NCBI GenBank assembly: GCA_021806765.1 | Contig: JAJZQR010000002.1 | Coordinates: 5,806-69,805, forward strand | Reading direction: 5' to 3' | DNA length: 64,000 nucleotides | From: Chloroflexota bacterium | Lineage (GTDB): Bacteria; Chloroflexota; UBA6077 | Notes under the pieces: model-generated | Seen by the model: only the letters and a program-made list of their open reading frames with translations | Databases searched by the model: none | Told to the model about the DNA's origin: nothing | In this document: positions 6,955-16,133 of the stretch, one piece after another | Numbering within the stretch: position 1 is the first letter of the stretch | Layout of the letters: every line of letters begins with the position of its first letter | Translations under genes and position numbers: made by a program

Positions 6955-8292
6955 ATGGTGAAGCTGCGCATAGCGCGCTCGATAGAAGAGGGCCGGCGGC
7001 TGCTGCTGGCCGATCGTAGTCTGGATCGGCTGGCGGTTCCGCCCAGCCTTGCCCAGAGGATCCTGGATAGCTTCGGCGAGCCGCTGACGCCGCTCCAGGT
7101 GGTGGAGCGGATCGTCGAGGCGGTCAAAGCCGAGGGCGATGCCGGCCTCGAGCGGTACTGCCGGCTGATCGATGGCTCCTTCCCCTCGCCGCTGCGGGTC
7201 GACCCGGCCGAGATGGAGGCCGCCCGGCGTAGGGTCTCGCCCGAGCTCCTCTCGGCCTTCGAGCTGGCGGCCGACCGGATCCTGGAGTTCCACCGTCGGG
7301 CACTGCGACGCTCCTGGTTCGAGAGCTCTCCGGCCGGCGTCTTCGGCCAGATCGTTCGTCCGCTGGCCCGAGTTGGGCTGTACGTGCCCGGAGGCACCGC
7401 TGCCTACCCCAGCTCCCTGCTGATGTCGGCGCTGCCGGCCAAGGCCGCGGGCGTGGGGGAGATCGTCGTGGCCACCCCCGCCTCGAAGGAGGGAAGGATC
7501 CCCGACGTGGTGCTGGCGGCGGCGCAGGTGGCCGGCGTCTCGGCAGTGTATCGAGTGGGAGGCGCCCAGGCAATCGCCGCCATGGCCTACGGGACCGAGT
7601 CGGTCCCCCGGGTGGACAAGATCCTGGGACCGGGGAACATCTTCGTCGCCCTGGCGAAGCGGGTGGTCTCGGGCGTCGTGGGGATCGATGCCGTCACCGG
7701 CCCCACCGAGACCGTGGTGGTGGCCGACCGGTCGGCGGCGGTGGAGCGGGTCGCCGCGGACCTGCTGGCCCAGGCGGAGCACGACCTGCTGGCCCAGGCG
7801 GTGCTGATCGCCACCTCGCGGGAGCTGGTGGAGCGGCTGCCCGAGGAGATCGACCGGCAGCTGTCGGGCCTTCGCCGTGCCTCCATCGCCCGGGAGTCGC
7901 TGGAGTCCCGGGGGGCGGTGGTGTTGGTGCGGGATCTGTCGGAGGCGGTGGCTCTGGCCAACGAGTACGCGCCGGAGCACCTCTGCCTGGCCGTCGCCGA
8001 GCCCTGGTCGCTGCTGGACGCCGTTCGTTCGGCCGGGGGGGTGTTCCTGGGCGAGCTATCGGTGGAGGCCCTGGGGGACTACGTGTGCGGCCCCAGCCAC
8101 GTCATGCCCACGGGCGGGAGCGCCCGCTTCTCGTCGCCCCTGACGGTGGACGACTTCGTCAAGGTGAGCAGCCTGTTCGGCGTGAGCCCCGAGGGGCTGC
8201 GGGACCTGGGTCCGGCGGCCGTGCGTATGGCCCTGTCCGAGGGATTCGATGCCCACGCGGCCTCCATCCTGAGACGGCTGGATCGCCGCTAA
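6955..8292 (+). CDS. hisD: Histidinol dehydrogenase
   Basis: HisD oxidises L-histidinol to L-histidine with two NAD in the last two steps of histidine synthesis, using zinc. The 445-residue sequence has the diagnostic blocks YVPGGTAAYPSS, GPGNIFVALAKR, the TGPTETVV segment, the zinc/catalytic AQAEHD motif, YAPEHLCL and GPSHVMPTGGSARF. Length is typical. I use ATG 6955; an in-frame ATG two codons upstream is also possible. The upstream region is occupied by the MITE-like element, and a TACAAT -10-like box lies at 6717. It begins the hisD-hisC-hisB group. Confidence 0.96.
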   Translation: MVKLRIARSIEEGRRLLLADRSLDRLAVPPSLAQRILDSFGEPLTPLQVVERIVEAVKAEGDAGLERYCRLIDGSFPSPLRVDPAEMEAARRRVSPELLSAFELAADRILEFHRRALRRSWFESSPAGVFGQIVRPLARVGLYVPGGTAAYPSSLLMSALPAKAAGVGEIVVATPASKEGRIPDVVLAAAQVAGVSAVYRVGGAQAIAAMAYGTESVPRVDKILGPGNIFVALAKRVVSGVVGIDAVTGPTETVVVADRSAAVERVAADLLAQAEHDLLAQAVLIATSRELVERLPEEIDRQLSGLRRASIARESLESRGAVVLVRDLSEAVALANEYAPEHLCLAVAEPWSLLDAVRSAGGVFLGELSVEALGDYVCGPSHVMPTGGSARFSSPLTVDDFVKVSSLFGVSPEGLRDLGPAAVRMALSEGFDAHAASILRRLDRR

Positions 8293-8294
8293 CT

Positions 8295-8401
8295 CCCTCT
8301 CCCTTTGGGAGAGGGTTGGGGTGAGGGCTGTTGGTATGGCGGCGTCCCAGCCCTCACCCGCCCTCGCTGCGCTCGGCCGGCCTCTCCCAAGGGGAGAGGC
8401 G
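8295..8401. repeat. CTCTCCC/GGGAGAGGG palindromic element, paired inverted copies
   Basis: A copy of the window-wide element (CCCTCTCCC, short loop, GGGAGAGGGTNGGGGTGAGGGCT) at 8295-8330 faces a degenerate inverted copy at 8349-8400. It fills most of the hisD-hisC gap and could fold into a long hairpin. Confidence 0.75.
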
Positions 8402-8487
8402 ATTACCTTCAGGCGGCTCGACGCCGCCTACGAAAGCGGCGCCGAGGCGCAGCAATCCAAATGGCAGATATCGGAGGTATCTGGATC

Positions 8488-9597
8488 ATGGGCGCATCTG
8501 GCGAAGGCGGATTGCCGCCGGTTCGGCGCTGCGTGGCGGAGATGGAGGAGTACGTCCCCATAAGCACGCCCGAGGCACTGGCGGAGAAGCTGGGACTCCG
8601 GCCGGACCAGATCGTGAAGCTGGACGGCAACGAGAATCCCTACGGGCCTTCTCCCAGGGTCGCCACTGCCCTGGCCGAGTTCGCCTCCTACCATCGCTAT
8701 CCCGACCCGTGGCAGGGGGAGACCCGGGCCCTGCTCTCGGGCTACATAGGGGCTCCGGCCGCTAGCCTGATGCTGGGCATGGGCTCCGACGAGTTGATCG
8801 ACACCCTGATGCGGGTCTACCTGGAGCCCGGCGACGAGGTGATCGATCTGCCGCCAACCTTCGGCATGTACGGCTTCAGCAGCCAGATTTGCGGCGCTCG
8901 GGCGGTGCAGGTGCCCAGGGACGAGGAGTACGAGATCGATCTGGATGGGGTGGAAAAGGCTCTCACCGATCGCACCCACATGATCTTCGTCGCCTCGCCC
9001 AACAATCCCTCCGGCAACGTGGCGACCAGGGGCCAGGTGGAACGGCTGTTGGCCACCGGTCGGCTGGTGGTGGTGGACGAGGCCTACGCCGAGTTCTCCA
9101 CGACGACCCTGGTTCCACTGGTGGCGGAGCATCCCAACCTGGTGGTGCTGAGAACCTTCAGCAAGTGGGCCGGCCTCGCGGGCCTTCGAGTGGGCTATGG
9201 GGTCTTCCCCGAAGGGGTGCTGCGGCAGATGTGGAAGATCAAGCAGCCCTACAACCTGAACGTGGCCGCTCAGGTGGCCGTACGGGAATCGCTGCGTGAT
9301 CTGGATCGATTGCGGGCCAACGTGAAGCGGATCGTGGAGGAGCGGGAGAGGCTCCGGCGCGAGCTCTCGGCCCTGGGCTTCCTGCGGGTTTATCCCTCGG
9401 AAGCCAACTTCCTCTTGTGCGACGTCCTGGAGGGCAGCGGCGTGGAGATCGTGGAGTTCCTGGCCGCCCGGGGCATCATCATTCGCTACTTCAAGAAGCC
9501 TCGCCTGCTCAACTCCGTCAGGTTCAGCGTCGGGCTCCCGGAGCACACCGACTCGATCGTCGCGGCCCTCAGGGAGTGGCGGGCTGCGCGAGGATAG
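8488..9597 (+). CDS. hisC: Histidinol-phosphate aminotransferase
   Basis: HisC transfers an amino group from glutamate to imidazole-acetol phosphate using PLP. The sequence shows KLDGNENPYGPSP near the start, the SPNNPSGN block, the DEAYAEF aspartate that binds the PLP ring, and RTFSKWAGLAGLRVGYG with the Schiff-base lysine. I choose ATG 8488 (369 residues) because GGAGGT lies nine bases upstream; a longer frame to 8305 runs through the palindromic repeat. It follows hisD and precedes hisB. Confidence 0.95.
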   Translation: MGASGEGGLPPVRRCVAEMEEYVPISTPEALAEKLGLRPDQIVKLDGNENPYGPSPRVATALAEFASYHRYPDPWQGETRALLSGYIGAPAASLMLGMGSDELIDTLMRVYLEPGDEVIDLPPTFGMYGFSSQICGARAVQVPRDEEYEIDLDGVEKALTDRTHMIFVASPNNPSGNVATRGQVERLLATGRLVVVDEAYAEFSTTTLVPLVAEHPNLVVLRTFSKWAGLAGLRVGYGVFPEGVLRQMWKIKQPYNLNVAAQVAVRESLRDLDRLRANVKRIVEERERLRRELSALGFLRVYPSEANFLLCDVLEGSGVEIVEFLAARGIIIRYFKKPRLLNSVRFSVGLPEHTDSIVAALREWRAARG

Positions 9598-9605
9598 TTC
9601 CGTTT

Positions 9606-9640
9606 CCCTCTCCCTCTGGGAGAGGGTCAGGGTGAGGGCT
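9606..9640 (+). repeat. CTCTCCC/GGGAGAGGG palindromic element
   Basis: A single copy lies directly after the hisC stop: CCCTCTCCCTCTGGGAGAGG, followed by the usual TCAGGGTGAGGGCT tail. It could act as a weak terminator or mRNA-stability hairpin between hisC and hisB. Confidence 0.75.
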
Positions 9641-9699
9641 GTATCGTCTGCTGCAATCCGGCGACTACAGACCCAGACCTGCTGCAGGAGTGAACAGCT

Positions 9700-10299
9700 A
9701 TGGATCTCGAGAAAAGACAGGGCAGCTGTAGTCGCAAGACCTCGGAGACGGACGTATCGGTGTCCTGGGTGGTGGACGGCTCCGGCATCTGTCGGGCCGA
9801 TACCGGCATAGCCTTCCTCGATCACATGCTGGCTCAGCTGGCCAAGCATGGGCTGTTCGACCTGGAAGTCACCGCCCGCGGGGACCTCCAGGTGGACGAG
9901 CACCACACCATCGAGGACGTCGCCATCGCCCTGGGGCGGGCTCTGGACGCTGCCCTGGAGGAGCGTCGAGGTCTCAACCGCATGGGCGATGCCCTCGTGC
10001 CGATGGACGACGCCCTGGCTCGGGTTGCCGTGGATCTCGGGGGCCGGGGCTTTGCGGTGGTGGTCGCCGACCTCTCGGAGGCGGGCGCCGGGGGCTTTCG
10101 GGGGGACATGGTCGCCCACTTCCTTCACTCCTTCGCCGCGGACGGACGCCTCACGCTGCACGCCGACGTCCTGAGAGGCGCCAACGACCATCACAAGATA
10201 GAGGCGCTCTTCAAGGCCCTGGCGCGGGCGCTGGAGGCGGCATGCCGGATGGAGCCTCGGCGGGCCGGCACAGTGCCCAGCACCAAGGGGCTGGTGTGA
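9700..10299 (+). CDS. hisB: Imidazoleglycerol-phosphate dehydratase
   Basis: This dehydratase converts imidazole glycerol phosphate to imidazole acetol phosphate, the step before HisC. The 199-residue protein has the two metal-binding repeats FLDHMLAQLAKHG and DEHHTIEDVAIALG, then HFLHSFA and ANDHHKIEALFKALARAL, the hallmark histidine pairs. It is a monofunctional HisB without a phosphatase domain. The stop overlaps the start of the MFS gene by four bases, so the two are translationally coupled. Confidence 0.95.
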   Translation: MDLEKRQGSCSRKTSETDVSVSWVVDGSGICRADTGIAFLDHMLAQLAKHGLFDLEVTARGDLQVDEHHTIEDVAIALGRALDAALEERRGLNRMGDALVPMDDALARVAVDLGGRGFAVVVADLSEAGAGGFRGDMVAHFLHSFAADGRLTLHADVLRGANDHHKIEALFKALARALEAACRMEPRRAGTVPSTKGLV

Positions 10300-11513
10300 A
10301 GGCAGCTGTGGGAGGAGTCCCTCGCGCAACCCCCGGCGCGGGGCTCATCCCCCCCTATGCAGTCATCGCCTGCTCCCTGGTCTTCTTCTGGTCCATCTCG
10401 GTGCGGGCCGTCATCTACACGGTGATGCCCACCATCGCCGGCGATCTCCTGCTCTCCAGCGCCGTTGCCGGTCTCGTCATCTCCGGCATGCTGCTGGGGT
10501 ACTGCGCGGGTAGCGGCCCTGCGGGATGGCTGCCCATCAGCCGCAAGAACCGGATCCTCGTGGGCCTCTCCCTCTCTCTCCTGGGGGCGGCCCTCTTCTC
10601 GATGGCCCGTGATTTCCCCGTGCTGCTGGTCGCCGGCTTTCTGGTGGGGACCGGGGTTGGGATCTATCTCCCTTTGGGGCTGGCTCTCCTGGTCGAGGTA
10701 GGTGGTACCACCAGAAGGGCCCACTACATGGCGATCCACGAGGTAGCCGCCACCCTGGGCTCCTTCAGCGGCTCCGCTGCCGTGGCCCTGCTCTTCCCCT
10801 GGACCGATTGGCACGGCTCCCTCCTGCTCTGGTGCGGGGTGGGGCTGTTGGCTCTGCTGGCCTTCGTTCTGGTTCAGGACGAGGGGGGTGGGGTCCCTCA
10901 CCGAGGGGTTGCCTCTCAGCTGCCGCTGGACGGTACCCTGGTGTACAGCGTCCTATCCTACGGCATCGCCACCATCCTGGTGATGGGGTTGATCTCCATG
11001 CTGCCGCTCATCCTGGTGCGAGCCTGGGGGCTGGATCAGGCCCAGGCGGCTGCGGTGGTCGGCAACACCCGACTGGCCGGCCTGGTTGGGGTGGCCATGG
11101 CGGGATTGATCGCCGATCGTTGGGGCCACGCCCGGGTGCTGTTCGTGCTCCAGGTCCTCTGTCTGGTCGGCGGCGCGGCCATGTCCCTGGACGGCTACGG
11201 GCCGCTCTTCCAGGGGGGGATGATGGTGCTGGCGGTCGGGGCTTCGGGCAACATCACCCTGGTCCCTGTGGTGATCACCGCCGCCTACCCGCCCGCCCAG
11301 AGGGAGCGGGCGATGGCCGTAACCAGCGGGGTGGGGGGCTTACTGGGCCTGGTAGTGACTCCGGCCCTGTTCGGGCTTTTGCTGGATCAGGGGATGGGGA
11401 GCGGTCCTATCGTGGCGGCCACCCTCTCCGCCGTCGCCATGATCCTGGCGACCAACCGCATCGCCGCCCACCCCTCGGAGGCGAGGGGAATCGGAGACGG
11501 GGCGACGGGGTGA
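10296..11513 (+). CDS. Major facilitator superfamily transporter
   Basis: I start this 405-residue protein at GTG 10296, which overlaps the hisB stop (GTGA). It has about 12 hydrophobic segments, beginning YAVIACSLVFFWSISVRAVIY. A conserved loop (PISRKNRILVG) follows helix 2, and a similar motif (IADRWGHARVL) lies between helices 8 and 9 in the second half, consistent with a CynX/NimT-like or generic MFS exporter. The substrate is not evident. Coupling to hisB hints at a link to histidine or related metabolites but could be chance. Confidence 0.85.
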   Translation: MKAAVGGVPRATPGAGLIPPYAVIACSLVFFWSISVRAVIYTVMPTIAGDLLLSSAVAGLVISGMLLGYCAGSGPAGWLPISRKNRILVGLSLSLLGAALFSMARDFPVLLVAGFLVGTGVGIYLPLGLALLVEVGGTTRRAHYMAIHEVAATLGSFSGSAAVALLFPWTDWHGSLLLWCGVGLLALLAFVLVQDEGGGVPHRGVASQLPLDGTLVYSVLSYGIATILVMGLISMLPLILVRAWGLDQAQAAAVVGNTRLAGLVGVAMAGLIADRWGHARVLFVLQVLCLVGGAAMSLDGYGPLFQGGMMVLAVGASGNITLVPVVITAAYPPAQRERAMAVTSGVGGLLGLVVTPALFGLLLDQGMGSGPIVAATLSAVAMILATNRIAAHPSEARGIGDGATG

Positions 11514-11517
11514 GAAG

Positions 11518-11567
11518 AAACAGGATAGACAGGACAAGCCCATTAGCTAATCCTGTCTATCCTGTTT
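11518..11567. terminator. Bidirectional hairpin between convergent operons
   Basis: A 17-bp perfect stem (11518-11534 with 11551-11567; arms begin AAACAGGATAGACAGGA) has a 16-base loop. It has A-rich and T-rich flanks and lies between the converging MFS and purS genes. Confidence 0.8.
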
Positions 11568-11597
11568 GGTCTTTCTGCTGTCTCCGAGAGCGCCTTG

Positions 11598-11846
11598 TCA
11601 GATCTCGCTGACCTCTAGCCGGTACTCCTCGATCACGGGGTTCGCCAGCAGCTTGACGCACATCTCGTTGACCAGCCGCTCGGCCTCCTGGCGACCCGAT
11701 GCCTCCAGCTTGATCTCCAGATACTTGCCGGCCCGGACGCTCTGGACGGTGTCGAAGCCGAGGGTGCGAAGGCCGCCCTGGACGGCCTGGCCCTGAGGGT
11801 CCAGCACCACCGGCTTCAGGGTAACGTGAACCTTAGCGAGCCACAT
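11598..11846 (-). CDS. purS: Phosphoribosylformylglycinamidine synthase subunit PurS
   Basis: PurS is the small third subunit of the FGAM synthase complex and bridges PurL and PurQ. The 82-residue sequence shows the family's pattern AKVHVTLKPVVLDPQGQAVQ, LRTLGFDTVQSVRAGKYLEI and NEMCVKLLANPVIEEY. It is the last gene of the purine operon here. It overlaps the end of purC by 14 bp. purQ and purL, usually next, are absent because the operon ends at the hairpin and must lie elsewhere. Confidence 0.95.
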   Translation of the reverse strand: MWLAKVHVTLKPVVLDPQGQAVQGGLRTLGFDTVQSVRAGKYLEIKLEASGRQEAERLVNEMCVKLLANPVIEEYRLEVSEI

Positions 11847-12771
11847 GGAAACCCTCCACTCCGGCGATCCGGACGAAAGCCTCCCGGTACTTCTCCGCCG
11901 TCTTGGCCACCACCTCGGCAGGAAGGGTGGGCGGGGGCGGCTCCTTGCGCCAACCCACGCTCAACAGGTAGTCCCGCAGGAATTGCTTGTCGAAGCTGGG
12001 CTGGGGACCGCCGGGCGCGTAGGTCGTGGCGGGCCAGAAGCGGGAGGAATCGGGGGTGCACACCTCGTCGATCAGGATCACCTCGCCGTCGAGAATACCG
12101 AACTCGAACTTGGTGTCGGCCAGGATGATCCCCCGGGATCGCGCCCGCTCCTCCGCGAAGTTGTAGAGCTCGATGCTCTTGCGCACCAGGGTCTCCGTCA
12201 GCTCGGCCCCCACCAGCCTCTTCATCTCCTCGACGGAGATGTTGACGTCGTGGCCGGAGTCCGACTTGGTGGCCGGGGTGAAGATCTGCCGCTCCAGCTT
12301 GTCCGATTCTCGCAGCCCCTCGGGGAGCCTCATCCCCGCGACCCTGCCCGTCTCCCGATACTCGTTCCAGGCAGATCCGGAGACGTAGCCGCGCACCACG
12401 CACTCGACGTCGATCCGCTCGGCCTTGTTCACCAGCATGGCGCGACCGCGCAGTTGGTCCGAGTAGGGACGCAGCTCCGAGGGGAAGTCCGCCGGGTCTA
12501 TGGAGACGTAGTGGTTCGCCAGCAGGTTGGCCGTGGCCTCGAACCAGTAGGCCGACAGGGTGGTCAGCACGATGCCCTTGCCGGGGATCGGCTCGTTCAT
12601 CACCACGTCGAAGGCCGAGATCCTATCGGAGGCCACCAGCAGCAGCCGATCGCCCAGATCGTAGATGTCCCGCACCTTGCCCTGGGCAAAGAAGGGTATC
12701 CCCGGAAGGACCGTCTTGGCCACCGGCGCCGGGGCGGGCGCCGCGCCCGTCAGGTATGGATGCACTTTCAT
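11833..12771 (-). CDS. purC: Phosphoribosylaminoimidazole-succinocarboxamide synthase
   Basis: PurC joins aspartate to CAIR with ATP. I start it at ATG 12771 (312 residues), giving MKVHPYLTG and then GKVRDIYDLGDRLLLVASDRISAFDVVM, the diagnostic opening. SGSAWNEYRETG, DTKFEFGI and LIDEVCTPDSSRFWP are the ATP and substrate blocks. It has an approximately 20-residue N-terminal extension (APAPAPVAKT) compared with short bacterial PurC. The start overlaps the purB stop by four bases. Longer readings upstream lie inside purB. Confidence 0.95.
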   Translation of the reverse strand: MKVHPYLTGAAPAPAPVAKTVLPGIPFFAQGKVRDIYDLGDRLLLVASDRISAFDVVMNEPIPGKGIVLTTLSAYWFEATANLLANHYVSIDPADFPSELRPYSDQLRGRAMLVNKAERIDVECVVRGYVSGSAWNEYRETGRVAGMRLPEGLRESDKLERQIFTPATKSDSGHDVNISVEEMKRLVGAELTETLVRKSIELYNFAEERARSRGIILADTKFEFGILDGEVILIDEVCTPDSSRFWPATTYAPGGPQPSFDKQFLRDYLLSVGWRKEPPPPTLPAEVVAKTAEKYREAFVRIAGVEGFHVAR

Positions 12772-14060
12772 ATCAGTCCCAACCTCTTGAACCCTACGTC
12801 GATGTACCGCAGGTGCCAGCTGTAGTCGAACAGCTCGGAAAGCTCGTCCTCGCTGAGCCGCTGCCGAACCTCGGGATCGACCAGCAGCAGCTCGTAGAAC
12901 TCCACCTTGTCCGCCCAGACCCGCTTGGCGTTCCGCTGCACGAGGCTGTAGGCGTCGTTGCGCTTCATCCCCTTCTCGATGAGGGCCGTGAGCACCCGGC
13001 CGGAGTAGACCAGCCCGTGGGTGGACTCCAGGTTCTCCCGCATTCGGTCCGGGTAGACGTCCAACCGATCCATGACGTCGGTGAACAGCTGGAGGGCGTA
13101 GTCCAGGGCCAGGAAGGCATCTGGGAAGATCACCCGCTCCACGGAGGAGTGGCTGATGTCGCGCTCGTGCCACAGCGCCACGTTCTCCATGGCCGGCAGG
13201 GCGTAGCCGCGGACCAGGCGGGCGATCCCCGTCACCCGCTCGCCCAGCTCCGGGTTCCGCTTGTGGGGCATGGCCGAGGATCCCTGCTGCCCCTCGGTGA
13301 AGGGCTCCGCCACCTCGCCGATGTCCGTCCGCTGGAGGGCGCGGATCTCCACCGCCATCTTCTCCATGGAGGAGGCGATCACCGCCAGGGTCGCCATCAG
13401 GTAGGCGTGGCGGTCCCGCTGGACGATCTGGGTGGAGACCTCCACCGGCTCGATGCCCAGCTTCCGGCAGACGAACTCCTCAACCTCGGGGGGGACGTTG
13501 GCGTGGGTGCCGACGGCGCCCGAGATCTTGCCCGCGGCCACCTGCTCCCTGGCCTCGTCCAGCCGGTGCAGGTTCCGCCTGGTCTCGGCCACCCACTCGG
13601 CCAGCTTGAAGCCGAAGGTGGTCGGCTCGGCGTGGATCCCGTGGGTGCGGCCGATCATCACCGTGTCCTTGTACCGCACGGCCTGGCGGCCGAGCACACC
13701 TTCCAGCTTCTCGAGATCCCGGTGGACCAGGGCTACTGCATCCAGCAGCTGCAGGGAGAGGGCGGTGTCGATGACGTCGGAGGAGGTGAGCCCCAAATGG
13801 ATGAAGCGGGACTCCTCGCCCAGGCTCTCGGCCACCGATCGCAGGAAGGAGATCACGTCGTGGTGGCTGACGGCCATGATCTCCTCGATCCGCTTCAGGT
13901 CGTAGCGGGCCTTGCGGATCGACTCCAGGGCGTCCCGGGGCACGACCCCCAGCTCAGCCCAACCCTCGCAGACCGCGATCTCCACGGCCAGCCATTTGTC
14001 CATCTTGTTCTCTTCCGACCAGATGCGGCTCATCTCCGGAAGAGAGTACTTGGGTATCAA
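12768..14060 (-). CDS. purB: Adenylosuccinate lyase
   Basis: PurB cleaves SAICAR and adenylosuccinate, acting twice in purine synthesis. The 430-residue protein has the N-terminal YSLPEMSRIWSEENK, the catalytic HHDVISF and GRTHGIHAEP motifs and the fumarase/ASL signature loop GSSAMPHKRNP with the catalytic serine. Length fits the bacterial short class. It overlaps purC by four bases and follows purE after 30 bp, so it is inside the minus-strand purine operon. Confidence 0.96.
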   Translation of the reverse strand: MIPKYSLPEMSRIWSEENKMDKWLAVEIAVCEGWAELGVVPRDALESIRKARYDLKRIEEIMAVSHHDVISFLRSVAESLGEESRFIHLGLTSSDVIDTALSLQLLDAVALVHRDLEKLEGVLGRQAVRYKDTVMIGRTHGIHAEPTTFGFKLAEWVAETRRNLHRLDEAREQVAAGKISGAVGTHANVPPEVEEFVCRKLGIEPVEVSTQIVQRDRHAYLMATLAVIASSMEKMAVEIRALQRTDIGEVAEPFTEGQQGSSAMPHKRNPELGERVTGIARLVRGYALPAMENVALWHERDISHSSVERVIFPDAFLALDYALQLFTDVMDRLDVYPDRMRENLESTHGLVYSGRVLTALIEKGMKRNDAYSLVQRNAKRVWADKVEFYELLLVDPEVRQRLSEDELSELFDYSWHLRYIDVGFKRLGLI

Positions 14061-14090
14061 GTTTGCGCCTCCTCTCCCCTGCTGATCCGA

Positions 14091-14552
14091 CTACATCTCC
14101 CCGCTCTGGCGCTTGCGGAACTCCTCGTAGCCGAGCCGAACCGACTCGTCGGCCAGGCTCAGCACGGACGCCGCGAAGTAGGCCGCGTTCCTCGCGCCGC
14201 TGTTCCCGATCCCGAAGGTGGCGACGGGGACCCCCGAGGGCATCTGCACCATGGAGTATAGGGCATCCTGCCCCCGCAGCTCGCCCGCCGGAAGGGGCAC
14301 GCCGATGACGGGCAGGGTAGTCCAGGCCGCGATGACCCCGGGTAGATGGGCCGCCATGCCGGCGCCGGCGACGATCAGCTGGATGCCCCGTTCCCTGGCG
14401 GCCTTGGCGTAGTCTCGCACCTTCTCTGGCGTCCGGTGGGCCGACATCACCACCACCTCGGTGGATATGCCGAGAGAGTCCAGGATGTCTGCCGCCAACT
14501 GCATGGTCGGTCTGTCGCTCTCGCTGCCCATGACGATGGCAACCTGCGGCAT
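14091..14552 (-). CDS. purE: N5-carboxyaminoimidazole ribonucleotide mutase (class I PurE)
   Basis: The 153-residue protein matches PurE, which moves the carboxyl of N5-CAIR to form CAIR. The blocks MGSESDRPTMQLAADIL, MSAHRTPEKVRDYA, IVAGAGMAAHLPGV and LPVIGVPLP are all present, including the catalytic histidine of SAHRTP. A purK partner is not in this window. It is followed by purB and preceded by a repeat-filled gap after purD. Confidence 0.95.
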   Translation of the reverse strand: MPQVAIVMGSESDRPTMQLAADILDSLGISTEVVVMSAHRTPEKVRDYAKAARERGIQLIVAGAGMAAHLPGVIAAWTTLPVIGVPLPAGELRGQDALYSMVQMPSGVPVATFGIGNSGARNAAYFAASVLSLADESVRLGYEEFRKRQSGEM

Positions 14553-14574
14553 GTTCCAACCTCCGTTCGCTATT

Positions 14575-14673
14575 CCCTCTCCCTTTGGGAGAGGGTCAGG
14601 GTGAGGGCTCTCCCGGAAGCAACGTACCAGCCCTCACCCGCCCTGCGACTCCCCTCTCCCAGAGGGAGAGGGA
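14575..14673. repeat. CTCTCCC/GGGAGAGGG palindromic element, paired inverted copies
   Basis: A forward copy (14575-14609) and an inverted copy (14629-14673) are separated by 19 bp and together fill the purD-purE gap. Confidence 0.75.
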
Positions 14674-14674
14674 G

Positions 14675-16000
14675 TTAGAGCTCCCTCAGGGCGATGTCCC
14701 GCCGGAAGTGGCAACCTGAGAAGTGGATACGCTCCACGTTGCGGTACGCCCTCTCCCGTGCCTCCGCCATGGAGGGGGCACAGGCTGCCACAGTCAGCAC
14801 ACGCCCCCCGGCCGTCAGTACGGCGTTTCCGGAGGGCGGCGCCATCAGCAGCTCCTTCTTCAGCCTACCCAGGGGATCGCTCCGGCGCGGATCGGGACCC
14901 AGCTTCGTCCCCGCGTGGAACACCAGGATCCCCTCATCCACCGAGTCCAGACCCTCGATTGGTAGCCCCGTCGGGTAGCTGCCGGGGTAGCCCTGGGAGG
15001 CCAGCACCGCACCACAGCAGCAGCCCTCGTCCCATTCGATCTTCAGCTGCCCCAGCCGGCCCTCGACCACCGCCATGGCCACCTCGACCAGGTCGGTCTT
15101 CAGCAGCGGAAGCACCACCTGGGTCTCGGGATCCCCCAGCCGGCAGTTGAACTCCAGCACCCTGGGTCCGTTGGCCGTGATCATCAGCCCCGCGTACAGG
15201 ACGCCGCTGTAGGGGCGTCCCTCGGCGGCCATGGCCGCAACCGTCGGTTCCAGGATGGTTCGCTGGATCGTCGCCATCAGCTCGGGAGTGGCAAAGCGGG
15301 GCGGCGCGTAGGCTCCCATCCCTCCCGTGTTAGGCCCCTCGTCGCCATCGCCCACCCGCTTGTAGTCGCAGGAGGGGGCCATGGGGACGATGGTGCGTCC
15401 ATCGGTCAGGGCGAGCACCGACAGCTCGATGCCCTCCAGGAACTCCTCCAGCAGGACCCGATCGCCCGCCGGCCCGACGGCGTGGTCCACCATGAACTCC
15501 CGGATCGCCCTCCGGGCCTCCTCCCGATCCCGGGCGATCGCCACCCCCTTGCCCGCCGCATCGCCGTCGGCCTTGACGGCCAGGGGGAAGCTGCAGCGAT
15601 CCAGGGCGGCCTCCGCCTGGGAGTAATCGGTGAGGGTCTCGGCAGCGGGGGTTGGGATGCCGTACCTGGCCAGAAGCTCCTTCGCCCACACCTTGCTGCC
15701 CTCGATGGCTGCCGCCCCGGCCGAGGGACCGAAGACCCGCAGGCCGGCTCGCTGGAAGACGTCCACGATCCCCTCGATCAGGGGGCGTTCCGACCCGACG
15801 ATGGTCAGATCTATCCGGTTGCTGAGGGCCCAATCGGCCAGGGCCTGGAGGTTATCGGCCGCGATGGGCACGTTGCGGGCGATGACGCCCGTGCCGGCGT
15901 TGCCGGGGGCGCAGTAGACCTGCTCGACCAGGGGGCTGAGCGCCAGCTTCCACACGATCGTGTGCTCCCTGGCGCCGTTGCCGACCACTAGGACTCTCAT
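14675..16000 (-). CDS. purD: Phosphoribosylamine-glycine ligase
   Basis: PurD (GARS) ligates glycine to phosphoribosylamine with ATP. The 441-residue protein begins MRVLVVGNGAREHTIVWKLA, and shows GNAGTG, ATP-grasp segments (LAVKADGDAAGKGV, RVLLEEFLEGIELSVLALTDG) and the metal-binding LEFNCRLGDPETQVVLPLL. Its stop codon lies just beyond a palindromic element. Another such element separates it from guaA, so the operon is interrupted twice by repeats. Confidence 0.96.
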   Translation of the reverse strand: MRVLVVGNGAREHTIVWKLALSPLVEQVYCAPGNAGTGVIARNVPIAADNLQALADWALSNRIDLTIVGSERPLIEGIVDVFQRAGLRVFGPSAGAAAIEGSKVWAKELLARYGIPTPAAETLTDYSQAEAALDRCSFPLAVKADGDAAGKGVAIARDREEARRAIREFMVDHAVGPAGDRVLLEEFLEGIELSVLALTDGRTIVPMAPSCDYKRVGDGDEGPNTGGMGAYAPPRFATPELMATIQRTILEPTVAAMAAEGRPYSGVLYAGLMITANGPRVLEFNCRLGDPETQVVLPLLKTDLVEVAMAVVEGRLGQLKIEWDEGCCCGAVLASQGYPGSYPTGLPIEGLDSVDEGILVFHAGTKLGPDPRRSDPLGRLKKELLMAPPSGNAVLTAGGRVLTVAACAPSMAEARERAYRNVERIHFSGCHFRRDIALREL

Positions 16001-16024
16001 TGCTTATTCTCCGCGGATCGTATC

Positions 16025-16122
16025 GCCTCTCCCCCTGGGAGAGGCCGCCCGAAGGGTGGGTGAGGGCTCTTTGTCTGGCACTGGAACAGCCCTCACCCTG
16101 ACCCTCTCCCAGGGGGAGAGGG
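16025..16122. repeat. CTCTCCC/GGGAGAGGG palindromic element, paired inverted copies
   Basis: A forward copy from 16025 with GGTGGGTGAGGGCT, and an inverted copy ending at 16122 (AGCCCTCACCCTGACC), flank a 19-bp centre. They occupy the guaA-purD gap. Confidence 0.75.
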
Positions 16123-16133
16123 AAGGTTGTTGA

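Noticed and set aside
10242..10295. Longer N-terminus of the MFS transporter
   Set aside because: It overlaps hisB coding sequence and lacks a ribosome site; the GTGA overlap at 10296 is the more natural start.
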